DNA from: Arenibacter arenosicollis
GTDB taxonomy: Bacteria > Bacteroidota > Bacteroidia > Flavobacteriales > Flavobacteriaceae
Assembly: GCF_014397245.1 (NCBI RefSeq)
Contig: NZ_JACLHY010000019.1
Location: 1 to 64,000 of the forward strand
Direction of reading: 5' to 3'
DNA length: 64,000 bases
Of this stretch, positions 52,560-61,490 are shown piece after piece. Position 1 is the first letter of the stretch; each line of letters begins with the position of its first letter. Under the pieces are notes generated by a model, which worked only from the letters and a program-made list of their open reading frames with translations, had not been told where the DNA came from and ran no database searches. The translations under genes were made by a program, and so were the position numbers.

Positions 52560-52982
52560 ATGAAAAAATACATTATTAGTTCAATCTTTATAATGCTCGC
52601 CCTGTTTAGCACGGCTAACCTAAGGGCGCAGGAAATAAAAAACAGTAAAAACAATTATGTGGTGCTTACCAAAAAAGTACCGCAATTACAGCCCATTATC
52701 CTCACGGCCGAAGCGTTAAAGGCAGAGGATGGAGAGAATTTCGGCGATTTTCAGGTCATTATATGTGGCAAGGAAATAGGTGATATTACCGAAGCCGATA
52801 AAATTGGAAAGTTTATTGACAAGGCAGAAAAGGCAGGGGTAAATATTGTGGCCTGTGGGTTTTCACTGAATAAATTCAATGTGGATAAAAAAAGAATCCC
52901 CAAGGAAATAAAGGTGGTAGAAAACAGGATCTTATACAATTTTCAGCTTCAGAAGAAGGGTTATAAAAGCATAAGTCTATAG
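52560..52982 (+). CDS. Exported DsrE-like protein
   Basis: The 140-residue protein has a signal peptide (ISSIFIMLALFSTANLRAQ) and a DsrE/DsrF-like domain: NFGDFQVIICGKEIGDITEA, KAGVNIVACGFSLNKFNVDK with the conserved Cys in the VACGFSL loop, and KVVENRILYNFQLQKKGY. DsrE-type proteins carry sulfane sulfur; exported forms are common in Bacteroidota. Its stop is 2 bp before the SoxB-like gene, so both are cotranscribed. Confidence 0.75.
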   Translation: MKKYIISSIFIMLALFSTANLRAQEIKNSKNNYVVLTKKVPQLQPIILTAEALKAEDGENFGDFQVIICGKEIGDITEADKIGKFIDKAEKAGVNIVACGFSLNKFNVDKKRIPKEIKVVENRILYNFQLQKKGYKSISL

Positions 52983-52984
52983 TT

Positions 52985-54643
52985 ATGAGAAATTTTAAGA
53001 GATTCCTTTTAACTACGCTCCCCCTTGTAGGCATACTATTGGTAATGGTGGCCTATAAAACGGGAAAAACGAAGGTACTGGCTAGCAATGCGGCCGTTAA
53101 GGATACTTTGAGTATTACGATCTTACAAACCGCCGATATTCACGGGCAGCTTGATACACACCCTGAACTATTCTGGGAAGATGAAAAAGTTGTTTTCAAG
53201 GACCGTGGGGGCCTCGCCAATATCAAGACCCTTTTTGATCGGGAGCGCCAAAAGCATCCAGATAGAACCATCATCGTAGATGGTGGCGACCTGATACAGG
53301 GTAGTGGTTATACTGCCCTGTCTGAAGGAAAGGTGATGCCCGATATTATTAAAAGAATGGGGTATGATGTTATCATCCCAGGAAATTGGGAAGTGGTCTA
53401 CGGGAAGGATATAATGATGGATGTAATGCAAGGTTACGAAACTGATGTAATCGCCCAGAATATGTATCATGATAAAAGCGAAAAGCCCTTGTTCCCTGGG
53501 TATTCCATAAAAGAAATTGAAGGGGTCCGAATCGGTTTTATTGGTATTAACGACCCAGACGTTCCGGTTAGACAGAATCCTATTTTTAGCGAAGGCATAG
53601 GTTTCAGCGGCCTTGATGACAAGTTGAAAAAGATGGTGGACGCAATCAAGGTCGATGAAAAGGTGGATGTACTTTTCTTGGTAACCCATATCGGTATTTT
53701 TAAGCAGGTGGAACTCGCCAATAACCCCATTGCCGAAAATGTAGATTATGTGTTGGGCAATGATACCCATGAACGGGTGCGCGAGCCCATACAGGGCAAA
53801 TATGCCAAGGTTACCGAACCCGGTGCTTTTGGTTCCTTTGTGGGTAAGTTGACGCTTCACTTTGTGGACGGAAAATTGGTGGGTGATGATTACGAGCTCA
53901 TCGATGTTGACCCTAAAGTATTTCCTGCAGACAAGGTTATCCAAGCTCTTGTGGACAAGGCAAAGGCGCCATATAGGGAACACTTGGAAACCGTGGTGGG
54001 TTATACTGAAACGCCTATTTACCGGTACCTGACCGTGGAAAATCCGATGGACAATATGATTACCGATGCGGCCCGCTGGAAAACGGGAGCCGATATTTCA
54101 ATTTCAAACGGTTTTCGTTTCGGCAACCCTATCGTTCCAGAACATGGAAAACCTGCGCCCATCACCAGGGCAAATCTATGGAATTTGCTCCCGGTAAACG
54201 AAAAGATAAAAACCGGGAAGGCCACAGGAAAACAGATCAAGGCTTGGTTGGAAAATGAAATGCACAATGCCTTCTCCGAAAATCCGACCGAACGTTTTGG
54301 CGGTTGGTTGGTGCGGTTCTCTGGGATGAAGGTAGATTTCAACAGCCAGAATGCAAAGGGCACCCGAATTTCCACAATAACCGTAAACGGTGAGCCCATG
54401 CATGATGATGAATACTACACCATCTCGGCCTGTGTACGGCCTGGGGATCCGCTGGACAATCTTTGTAGAATGCCGAATGTCAAGGATGTTGAGGTAAAGG
54501 ATTATACCATACACGAGGTTGTTGAAGAGTATCTCAAGATAAATACACCTGTATCTCCCACTTTGGAAGGGAGGGCATATTGCGAATATCTCGGAGCATA
54601 TTCCTTTTCGACCGTCCCTAAAACCGATTATATATTTCAATAA
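52985..54643 (+). CDS. SoxB/5'-nucleotidase-like metallophosphoesterase with N-terminal signal
   Basis: The 552-residue protein has a signal/anchor (FLLTTLPLVGILLVMVAYK) and the metallophosphatase + C-terminal 5'-nucleotidase domain pair: LQTADIHGQLDTHPE (Asp51, His53), IIVDGGDLIQGSGY (Asp99, Asp102), GNWEVVYGKD (Asn134, Trp135), FLVTHIGIF, LGNDTHERV, and the C-terminal ISISNGFRFGNPI. In 5'-nucleotidases the loop reads GNHE with a catalytic His; here Trp replaces it, as in SoxB (GHWEFTYG), while the metal-ligand Asn is kept. The later HTH metal motif has Asp for the first His. The substrate may be a thiosulfate or sulfane adduct. Confidence 0.8.
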   Translation: MRNFKRFLLTTLPLVGILLVMVAYKTGKTKVLASNAAVKDTLSITILQTADIHGQLDTHPELFWEDEKVVFKDRGGLANIKTLFDRERQKHPDRTIIVDGGDLIQGSGYTALSEGKVMPDIIKRMGYDVIIPGNWEVVYGKDIMMDVMQGYETDVIAQNMYHDKSEKPLFPGYSIKEIEGVRIGFIGINDPDVPVRQNPIFSEGIGFSGLDDKLKKMVDAIKVDEKVDVLFLVTHIGIFKQVELANNPIAENVDYVLGNDTHERVREPIQGKYAKVTEPGAFGSFVGKLTLHFVDGKLVGDDYELIDVDPKVFPADKVIQALVDKAKAPYREHLETVVGYTETPIYRYLTVENPMDNMITDAARWKTGADISISNGFRFGNPIVPEHGKPAPITRANLWNLLPVNEKIKTGKATGKQIKAWLENEMHNAFSENPTERFGGWLVRFSGMKVDFNSQNAKGTRISTITVNGEPMHDDEYYTISACVRPGDPLDNLCRMPNVKDVEVKDYTIHEVVEEYLKINTPVSPTLEGRAYCEYLGAYSFSTVPKTDYIFQ

Positions 54644-54655
54644 AAATTAGAAATT

Positions 54656-55294
54656 ATGGCAAATAAGATAAAAAATAAGAACATAAAGAGAACGTGGATA
54701 CAGTACGGAGTTATTGCCGTAGTGGCCATTACGCTGTACGCCACGGGTCTGCATACCGATGTAATCGGTTTTGCACAACGCGGACTGCTCGCTACCGGTT
54801 TAATGAACCCCGATGTGGAGGAGATTGCAGAACTGCGGCAGGAGGAAAAAGAGAATGAGGGTGAAATGGCCAAGGTGTCGGATTTTCCCAAAGCAGATTT
54901 CAATCTGCAGTTGATAGATAAGGATGGGAATAGCAAGTCTTTGGCAGAATTGAAAGGCAAGGTCATCTTTTTAAACTTTTGGGCAACCTGGTGTCCGCCC
55001 TGTATTGCAGAAATGCCCAGCATCGACAAATTGCATGAAGAAATGGGGGATGAGGTGGAATTTGTAATGCTCTCCTTGGATCAGGATTTTGAAAAAGCCA
55101 AGGCTTTTGATAAACGCAAAGGGTACGACCTGCCAATTTACGCCCCTGCAAGCAATTTGCCCCCCATGTTTCAATCGTCTGCCATCCCTACTACCTTTAT
55201 TATTGATACCGATGGAAATTTGGTATTGACCCATGAGGGTATGGCCGATTATAGCGACCCGGAATTCAAAAAATTCCTGCATAGTTTAAAGTAA
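54656..55294 (+). CDS. TlpA-family membrane-anchored thioredoxin
   Basis: The 212-residue protein has one N-terminal membrane anchor (WIQYGVIAVVAITLYATGL), a linker and a thioredoxin-like domain with FLNFWATWCPPCIAEMPS (Cys113-Pro-Pro-Cys116), SKSLAELKGKV, the cis-Pro loop SSAIPTTFIIDTDG and a C-terminal helix. It would reduce disulfides, or sulfur-carrier bonds, in the periplasm. It lies 12 bp after the SoxB-like gene; SoxW-like reductants occur in sox loci. Confidence 0.9.
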   Translation: MANKIKNKNIKRTWIQYGVIAVVAITLYATGLHTDVIGFAQRGLLATGLMNPDVEEIAELRQEEKENEGEMAKVSDFPKADFNLQLIDKDGNSKSLAELKGKVIFLNFWATWCPPCIAEMPSIDKLHEEMGDEVEFVMLSLDQDFEKAKAFDKRKGYDLPIYAPASNLPPMFQSSAIPTTFIIDTDGNLVLTHEGMADYSDPEFKKFLHSLK

Positions 55295-55581
55295 GTGTTT
55301 TTCCCAAACGGGATGGGAAGATGTAAACCATTGAACTGTCCCTTTTAGGAAAACCTATGATTATGGATGGCATTCAAGCTTGCCATTTGCTGTTGGGCAT
55401 GTAGTCGATTTTTTGCACAATGACCTAGGCGAAATTGAAATCAAGACTGAAAAAAAATTGGGGGAAAGGCTATTTTCAGAGGTTCTGAATCCAATTTATT
55501 TGTAAATTAATCAATGGTTTTTTATTGCCATATTCGGCTTAATAATAACCGAAACTGATAGGACACTAAAGCACTAAAAAG

Positions 55582-57009
55582 ATGAAACTGAATATTTTGT
55601 TTATAAACGACGTACACGGCTACCTTGCCCCACATCCAGAATTGTTTTATGATGAAACAGGGGAGGTAGTGGAAATGGCTGGAGGTTATGCCCACATTGC
55701 AGGCGTAGTGGAGGATATTCGCAAGGAAAACCCTAATACACTTCTTTTTGACGGGGGCGATACCTTACACGGCACCAAACCCTTGGTTGATTCGCAGGGC
55801 GAAGCTATTATACCCATTTTAAATGCACTGAAGCCTGATGCTTTGGTAGGGCATTGGGATTTTGGTTATGGTCCGGACCGGTTACAGGAAATCAACAAAC
55901 AGTTGAATTTCCCTATGTTGGGATGTAATGTGTATTCTGAGGATGGGTCCAATTTTTTACAACCCACCATAATGTTAGAAAAAGAACACCTAAAAATAGG
56001 AGTCATTGGCGTGTGTGCTATGATTGTGGACAAAGTAATGCCGGTGAAGTTTAGTAAGGGTCTAAAATTCACTTCAGGCATGGAGGAAGTTCCAAGGTAT
56101 ATCAAGCAATTGAAAGCTGATGGAGCTAATATGATCATGCTGCTTTCCCATAACGGTTTTCCGCAGGACGTGGAACTATTGAAAAAAGTCGACGGCATCG
56201 ATATCTGCCTGAGCGCCCATACCCACAACCGAATTTATAGTCCCGTTGAGGTTAATGGAGCACGCATAGTACAATGTGGGTGTCATGGGGCATTTGTGGG
56301 GAAGTTCACCATCGATTTTAAAGAAAAAGAAATTACGGGCTGGGATTACGAGCTTATAAAGGTTGACGGTTCCCTCCCGATACATACAGAAGTGGATAAA
56401 TTGGTTCAAAACATTTTGGAACCGTATCAAAAAATTAGGACTGCAGTTTTAGGCCGTACAGACGAGATATTGCATCGTTATTGTGCAACGAATTCTACCA
56501 TGGACAATTTGCTCCTGAAGGCTATTGCCCACGTTACAAAGACCGATATTGCTTTTTCAAATGGCTGGCGTTATGGAGCGCCCATACCCGTAGGGGATAT
56601 TACCGAAAATGATCTGTTCAATATTACCCCTATGAATCCGCCTGTCTCTACGGTAGAACTCACCGGAACTGAAATCAAGGAAATGCTCGAAGAAAATCTG
56701 GAGCGCACTTTTAGCAACGACCCATTTGGACAAATGGGAGGGTATGTAAAACGAACTTTAGGGCTGCAGGTGAATATGCGAATTGAAAACCCGACGGGAC
56801 ATCGCATTCAGGAAATCTATTACCAAGGGTCACACCTCAATTTTGAAAAGACCTATAAAGTAAGTTTTGTAACTACCCAGGGGGTGGCCAAAAAATATGG
56901 CAAAAACCGTAAAGAACACAGTCAAAAAGCTGTGGAAGCCATGAAAGCATTTTTAAAGGAGAATCCCGATTTTAGCCCGGATAATACAGAACGTTATCGT
57001 TTGGTTTAG
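55582..57009 (+). CDS. SoxB-like metallophosphoesterase without signal peptide
   Basis: The 475-residue protein has the same two-domain form but starts directly with the first strand, with no signal peptide: NILFINDVHGYLAPHPE (Asp10, His12), LLFDGGDTLHGTKP (Asp57, Asp60), GHWDFGYGPDRLQE (His91, Trp92), LLSHNGFPQD, ICLSAHTHNRIYSPV and the C-terminal AFSNGWRYGAPIP. The GHWDFGYG loop is nearly that of SoxB (GHWEFTYG). The full HTH metal motif is kept. It lies 287 bp after the TlpA gene in the same direction. It may be cytoplasmic, or exported by another route. Confidence 0.82.
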   Translation: MKLNILFINDVHGYLAPHPELFYDETGEVVEMAGGYAHIAGVVEDIRKENPNTLLFDGGDTLHGTKPLVDSQGEAIIPILNALKPDALVGHWDFGYGPDRLQEINKQLNFPMLGCNVYSEDGSNFLQPTIMLEKEHLKIGVIGVCAMIVDKVMPVKFSKGLKFTSGMEEVPRYIKQLKADGANMIMLLSHNGFPQDVELLKKVDGIDICLSAHTHNRIYSPVEVNGARIVQCGCHGAFVGKFTIDFKEKEITGWDYELIKVDGSLPIHTEVDKLVQNILEPYQKIRTAVLGRTDEILHRYCATNSTMDNLLLKAIAHVTKTDIAFSNGWRYGAPIPVGDITENDLFNITPMNPPVSTVELTGTEIKEMLEENLERTFSNDPFGQMGGYVKRTLGLQVNMRIENPTGHRIQEIYYQGSHLNFEKTYKVSFVTTQGVAKKYGKNRKEHSQKAVEAMKAFLKENPDFSPDNTERYRLV

Positions 57010-57305
57010 TCAAATTGGCCCTAGAGAATTTAAATCCCTATAGAAAATCCGCTGAATGTTCCTAAGCATTTATGAATGTAGTAAGCATTCAAAACATGAC
57101 CAAGAATCCATCCATTTGGGTGGCGAGGATGTCGTATAACGCTGAGCGTGCGAATATTGTAAAGGGGGGGTGATTCTTTTTGCTATTAAACCGTTTTCCT
57201 TCCCACATTGCCATCATCCCCTATTCGTTGCACAAAGGTTTTAATTGGAAATATTGAGGCTATAGGTGGTTGTCCACAACACGGATATATAAATTATTTC
57301 AAATC

Positions 57306-60300
57306 TCAATGCCCAATTTCGCAAGAACATCCAGAGTAGGTTTCACCATGCCAGTCAAAACCTGGCGCGTAGTCGTTCATTTCCCAATAAAAGGCACTTC
57401 TAGGTTTTTCATAATTTCCAACCTCGTCCATAGTTTCCGTATCGTATAATCTGCCATTGATCATGGTGTATCTTACCGAGTTGGAATTTCGAATATTTTC
57501 CAGCGGATTTTTATCCAAAACTATCAAATCTGCCAACATTCCTTCTTTTAGGGCGCCTATCTGATCGTCCATCCCTAAATAATTGGCCCCGTTTATGGTT
57601 GCTGCTTTTAAGGCTTCCATATTCGTCATTCCTCCCTGTGCCAGCATCCAAAGTTCCCAATGTGCTCCAAGACCTTGTATCTGGCCATGTGCACCCAAAT
57701 TTACCTTTACCCCTGCGTCCGACAATTTTTTGGCATTTTTGGAGACCAGGATATGGCCGTTTTCATATTCTTTTATGGGAGCCATGGTACGGTGCCTAGA
57801 TCGGGAGTCTATAACACTCCTCGGGGTATATTTTAATAGTTTTTCATCTTCCCAAACGTTGGTGGTTTGGTACCAGTAGTATTCCCCGTTCAATCCACCG
57901 TAATTAACGATCAGGGTAGGGGTGTAGCCAGTTTGACTAGCGGCCCATAATTGAACAACGTCCTTACTCAAATTAGCAACCGGTATATTGTGCTCTATTC
58001 CGGTATGTCCGTCCAAAATCATGGACATATTATGAAAGAATGTGGAGCCCCCTTCAGGCACTACCTGAATTTCATATTCATTGGCGGCCTTTATAATTTG
58101 CTGCCTTTGATCCCTTCTTGGTTGGTTGTAACTTTTTACCGAAAAAGCTCCAAAGGCTTTCGTTCTATAAATGGCCGAACGTGCATCCTCCAAATTGTTT
58201 ACGGTAGCTTTAAAATCGCCATCTGCGCCATATAAAATTGCGCCAGTTGAAAAAATCCTGGGACCCACCATATTTCCAGCACGTACCATTTCAGATTGTG
58301 AGAATACCATCTCGGTATTAGCGGAAGGGTCGTGTGTTGTAGTAACGCCATAGGCTAGGTTGGTGTAGTATTGCCAATGTTTTTGCGGGCTAAGACCAAA
58401 TCGAAAATGTCCAAGGTGCGCGTGTACATCTATTAAGCCGGGCATAATTGTTTTACCACTTACATCAATAATTTTGGCATCTGCAGGTATACTAAGGGAG
58501 TTCGTGGGACCAATACCCGTAATTTTATTATCCTTGATTAGAATGGTGCCATTTTCCAATACTTCATCTTCATTCATGGTAATAATCCTTGCTCCCGTAA
58601 AAGCGATAGTGCCTTTTGGTTTGTCCGATGCAAGGCTAAGGTTGATTTTTATACCTAGGGTATCCATTTTTGGAATAGAATCCGGAGCGCCTTCCAAAAA
58701 GAGAAACCTTTGGTTAATGGCCGTACTAAAAAAGGCATCCCCTAAGGTCCAATTGAGTTTGCTGCTATTAGCGGACCAATGCAAATTAATTCCGGCATCA
58801 CGAGCTACTTGGGCAACGGGGACATTGGTGGCCTTTCCGTCCAATTCAATGGTATTCCCTGTCATAGGTAGGGCTGCAATATAAACCTTGTATAAATTCG
58901 TAAATGCTATCCAATTATCGTCCGGACTCGGAATTATCCTTTGTGCATATTTGGATTTCACCAATTCTCGAGCCTCCTTGCCTTCTAGGTTTACAGATTT
59001 CAGGGTTTTGGTGAGTTCTCCAAAAAGATATCCCCCAGTTTGGTAATAGATCCTGCTCGCATCCTTATTGAACGCTGGAAATTCGCCCTCCTTTATGACC
59101 AATTTCTTGTTGGATTTGAATCCGCCTTTTTTGGTATAATTTACATCCAACAAATAAATCCCGGGTTCTTTGGTATTTACATAACCCTGATGCCCGTTTC
59201 CAGCTTCTTCCCGATATACAATAAGGTTGTTGTCTTTAGGTGAAAAAGAAGGCTCTCTGTAAATGGCCATTTCACTGGTCAAGGTTACAGGTTTGTTTTT
59301 GGGTGAGGTTAAATCCAATCGTTGGATAGTTCCCATATTTTCGTCGTTCCAAGTCACATAAACCAGGTATTTGCCGTCTTTTGAAAAGGAGGGCTCAAAT
59401 TCAAGGTCAGTCCCTGAAGTGAGTCGCACCGGGGTGCCATTTGGAAGTGCCTTTTTCCACAAATACCCGGCTGCATTGAAAATTAAGTTTTTACCATCGG
59501 GGGAAGTTACGGCATTGCGTATGGCTTTTGGGCTAAAGGTATCCGGGGCCGCATTGTTTTTAAATCTTAAGGCGTTTACAATTTTATGGTTGGCCGTTGC
59601 TTCAAAGGGTATGTCGGTTACCTTAAGGGAATAGACATCAATATTTTTGATTTTCCCCTGGGCCCAGATAATAATGGATCTATCGTCAGGAGTAAAATTG
59701 AACCCTGTGTAGGGCCCAAAGACTGCCCAGGTTTCCTGTTGGTCTTTACTAAGTTGATCGTATATGGGCCATTCTTTCCCAGATTTAAGATCATGCAGGT
59801 AGAGCACTGTTTTTTCCCGTACCCGTTTTACAAAGGCCATCACTTTGCCATCATGTGAAATTACAGGGCGTATGGCTCCACCTGGACCACCTGTTACCCT
59901 TTCGGTTTCCCCATCTTCAAGGTTATATCTATTTATGACATATATCTGGCTGTTGGGGTCTTTGTTATATTGAAAGGCACCACCGGGATAAACGTCTTCG
60001 CTGTAATATACATATTTACCATCCGGTGAGGCCCAAGGTTCCCCAGCATCCTGTTGATCATTTTTCTTTTTGGTAAGTTGAATGCCCTTTCCGCCCGATT
60101 TGTGGTACATCCAAATTTCACCTGCTCCCAGCGAACGGGTTGCCGTAAAATGTTTTCTGCAAAAGATATAGTTGCCATCTACCGACCATACCGCATTGTT
60201 TACAAGTCTAAAATCTTCCTTGGTTATTTGTTTGGCTTCGGTACCATCCGTATTCATGATCCAAATATTATCTCCTCCGCCGGCATCACTGGTAAAGCTA

Positions 60301-60608
60301 ATATGCTTGCCATCAGGGCTATATCTAGGCTGAACCTCATATGCATGTCCCTCCCTTATCAAGGTTGCGCTACCCCCGGTGATGGGCATTGTGTAAATAT
60401 CGCCTAACATGTCAAAAACTATTTGGCTGCCGTCAGGACTTACATCCAGACTCATCCAAGAACCTTCGTCCGAGGTGATGGAGACATTTTTGAATGATAG
60501 AGCGGGGTTGGACACATCCCATTTGTCTTTCTTGGTTTCTTCTGTATCTTGTGAATTGGAAGTTTGGCAAATAAGTATTAAAAGGGTGAATAGGATACTA
60601 TTTTTCAT
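57306..60608 (-). CDS. Exported fusion of TolB-like propeller and amidohydrolase
   Basis: The 1100-residue protein has a signal peptide (SILFTLLILICQTSNSQ), then TolB/PD40-type propeller blades up to about residue 660, such as LDVSPDGSQIVFDMLGDIYT, PRYSPDGKHISFTSDAGGG and PSFSKDGKYLVYVTWND. The C-terminal amidohydrolase (about 680-1070) has the metal motif MPGLIDVHAHLGHFRFG, PEGGSTFFHNM, GIEHNIPV and the ending EGMLADLIVLDKNPLENIRN. It hydrolyses an amide, cyclic amide or ester of unknown identity in the periplasm; the propeller probably binds a peptide or polymer. The start ATG 60608 is preferred over 60626. Confidence 0.9.
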   Translation of the reverse strand: MKNSILFTLLILICQTSNSQDTEETKKDKWDVSNPALSFKNVSITSDEGSWMSLDVSPDGSQIVFDMLGDIYTMPITGGSATLIREGHAYEVQPRYSPDGKHISFTSDAGGGDNIWIMNTDGTEAKQITKEDFRLVNNAVWSVDGNYIFCRKHFTATRSLGAGEIWMYHKSGGKGIQLTKKKNDQQDAGEPWASPDGKYVYYSEDVYPGGAFQYNKDPNSQIYVINRYNLEDGETERVTGGPGGAIRPVISHDGKVMAFVKRVREKTVLYLHDLKSGKEWPIYDQLSKDQQETWAVFGPYTGFNFTPDDRSIIIWAQGKIKNIDVYSLKVTDIPFEATANHKIVNALRFKNNAAPDTFSPKAIRNAVTSPDGKNLIFNAAGYLWKKALPNGTPVRLTSGTDLEFEPSFSKDGKYLVYVTWNDENMGTIQRLDLTSPKNKPVTLTSEMAIYREPSFSPKDNNLIVYREEAGNGHQGYVNTKEPGIYLLDVNYTKKGGFKSNKKLVIKEGEFPAFNKDASRIYYQTGGYLFGELTKTLKSVNLEGKEARELVKSKYAQRIIPSPDDNWIAFTNLYKVYIAALPMTGNTIELDGKATNVPVAQVARDAGINLHWSANSSKLNWTLGDAFFSTAINQRFLFLEGAPDSIPKMDTLGIKINLSLASDKPKGTIAFTGARIITMNEDEVLENGTILIKDNKITGIGPTNSLSIPADAKIIDVSGKTIMPGLIDVHAHLGHFRFGLSPQKHWQYYTNLAYGVTTTHDPSANTEMVFSQSEMVRAGNMVGPRIFSTGAILYGADGDFKATVNNLEDARSAIYRTKAFGAFSVKSYNQPRRDQRQQIIKAANEYEIQVVPEGGSTFFHNMSMILDGHTGIEHNIPVANLSKDVVQLWAASQTGYTPTLIVNYGGLNGEYYWYQTTNVWEDEKLLKYTPRSVIDSRSRHRTMAPIKEYENGHILVSKNAKKLSDAGVKVNLGAHGQIQGLGAHWELWMLAQGGMTNMEALKAATINGANYLGMDDQIGALKEGMLADLIVLDKNPLENIRNSNSVRYTMINGRLYDTETMDEVGNYEKPRSAFYWEMNDYAPGFDWHGETYSGCSCEIGH

Positions 60609-60764
60609 AGAGTGTATGGCTTGCAATTGTTAAGCGCTTAGGTTTGAAATAAAACTTTAAAGATAGTATTTTGGATTAAACTGCCCTATAGAAATATGGC
60701 TTCGCACGTTGGGTTGAACATGTGTTGGCGGAGGTACTCGAAGTTGGGAGACTTTGCGCAGCGC

Positions 60765-61322
60765 TTACTTGAACAGTAAAAACAACATCGCGGGGTCCTC
60801 CTTAAAGGCCTCCCTAATTTTGGTAAAGGCTATCCGCATTTGAGATTCCACGGTTTTAATAGAAATCCCCATTTGTTCTGCAATATCTTTATACTTAACC
60901 CCTTGTGTTTTATTCAGCATTATTATTTCTCTGCACTTTGGAGGGAGGGAATCAATGACCTGTTTCATTTTCTGAATACGTTTTTCCAAGGCATCTGAAT
61001 CCTCTTCTATTCGGTCCAAAAGCGCACGCTCCCAAATTTGACTTAGTAGTTTTTCCTGCTTTTTGGCTTTCTTAATAGTATCAATATATCTATTGTACGC
61101 TATGGCATAGAGATATGCCTTTGGGGATTTGGTTTCGTCCAACTTAGACCTATCCTCCCATAGGCGAATAAAGGCGTGCTGAACAATATCTTCCGACTGT
61201 ACTTTGTCATGGTTATTGGTGGTGATATACGCCACTAGTCGATCGTAAAATGTATTAAAGAGATACCTGAATGCACTCCTGTCTCCGTTCTTCATGGCAA
61301 CTACTGCCTCAATTTCATTCAT
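60765..61322 (-). CDS. ECF sigma-70 factor (FecI-like)
   Basis: The 185-residue protein has sigma region 2 (RYLFNTFYDRLVAYITTNNH, IVQHAFIRLWEDRSKLDETK, SPKAYLYAIAYNRYIDTIKK) and region 4 (IDSLPPKCREIIMLNKTQGV, KYKDIAEQMGISIKTVESQM). It is of FecI type for surface-signalling loci. It lies head-to-head with the FecR gene (168 bp apart), and a SusC with an STN domain follows, so it would activate this uptake locus. Confidence 0.93.
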   Translation of the reverse strand: MNEIEAVVAMKNGDRSAFRYLFNTFYDRLVAYITTNNHDKVQSEDIVQHAFIRLWEDRSKLDETKSPKAYLYAIAYNRYIDTIKKAKKQEKLLSQIWERALLDRIEEDSDALEKRIQKMKQVIDSLPPKCREIIMLNKTQGVKYKDIAEQMGISIKTVESQMRIAFTKIREAFKEDPAMLFLLFK

Positions 61323-61490
61323 TTGAGCTGGTTGTTTATTTACATGGCATTTGGAACATTATTGCGAATATCAAATTTTTTTTAATTCTTTTTAAGGGTT
61401 TTATATTTTTTTAAAGTATTGGTTGTGTAATGTGTAATAAAAGTTATTTCATAACGAACACAAAGCGGGATAAAAATTGGGAAAAAGGTA

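Noticed and set aside
53168-53983. 271-codon open frame on the minus strand
   Set aside because: It lies opposite the well-supported SoxB-like gene and shows no recognisable domain; it is an antisense shadow.
54019-54399. Minus-strand 126-codon frame
   Set aside because: It is antisense to the conserved C-terminal nucleotidase domain of the SoxB-like gene.
61323-61490. tRNA or small RNA in the sigma/FecR divergent region
   Set aside because: No cloverleaf or strong hairpin; only AT-rich promoter-like DNA.
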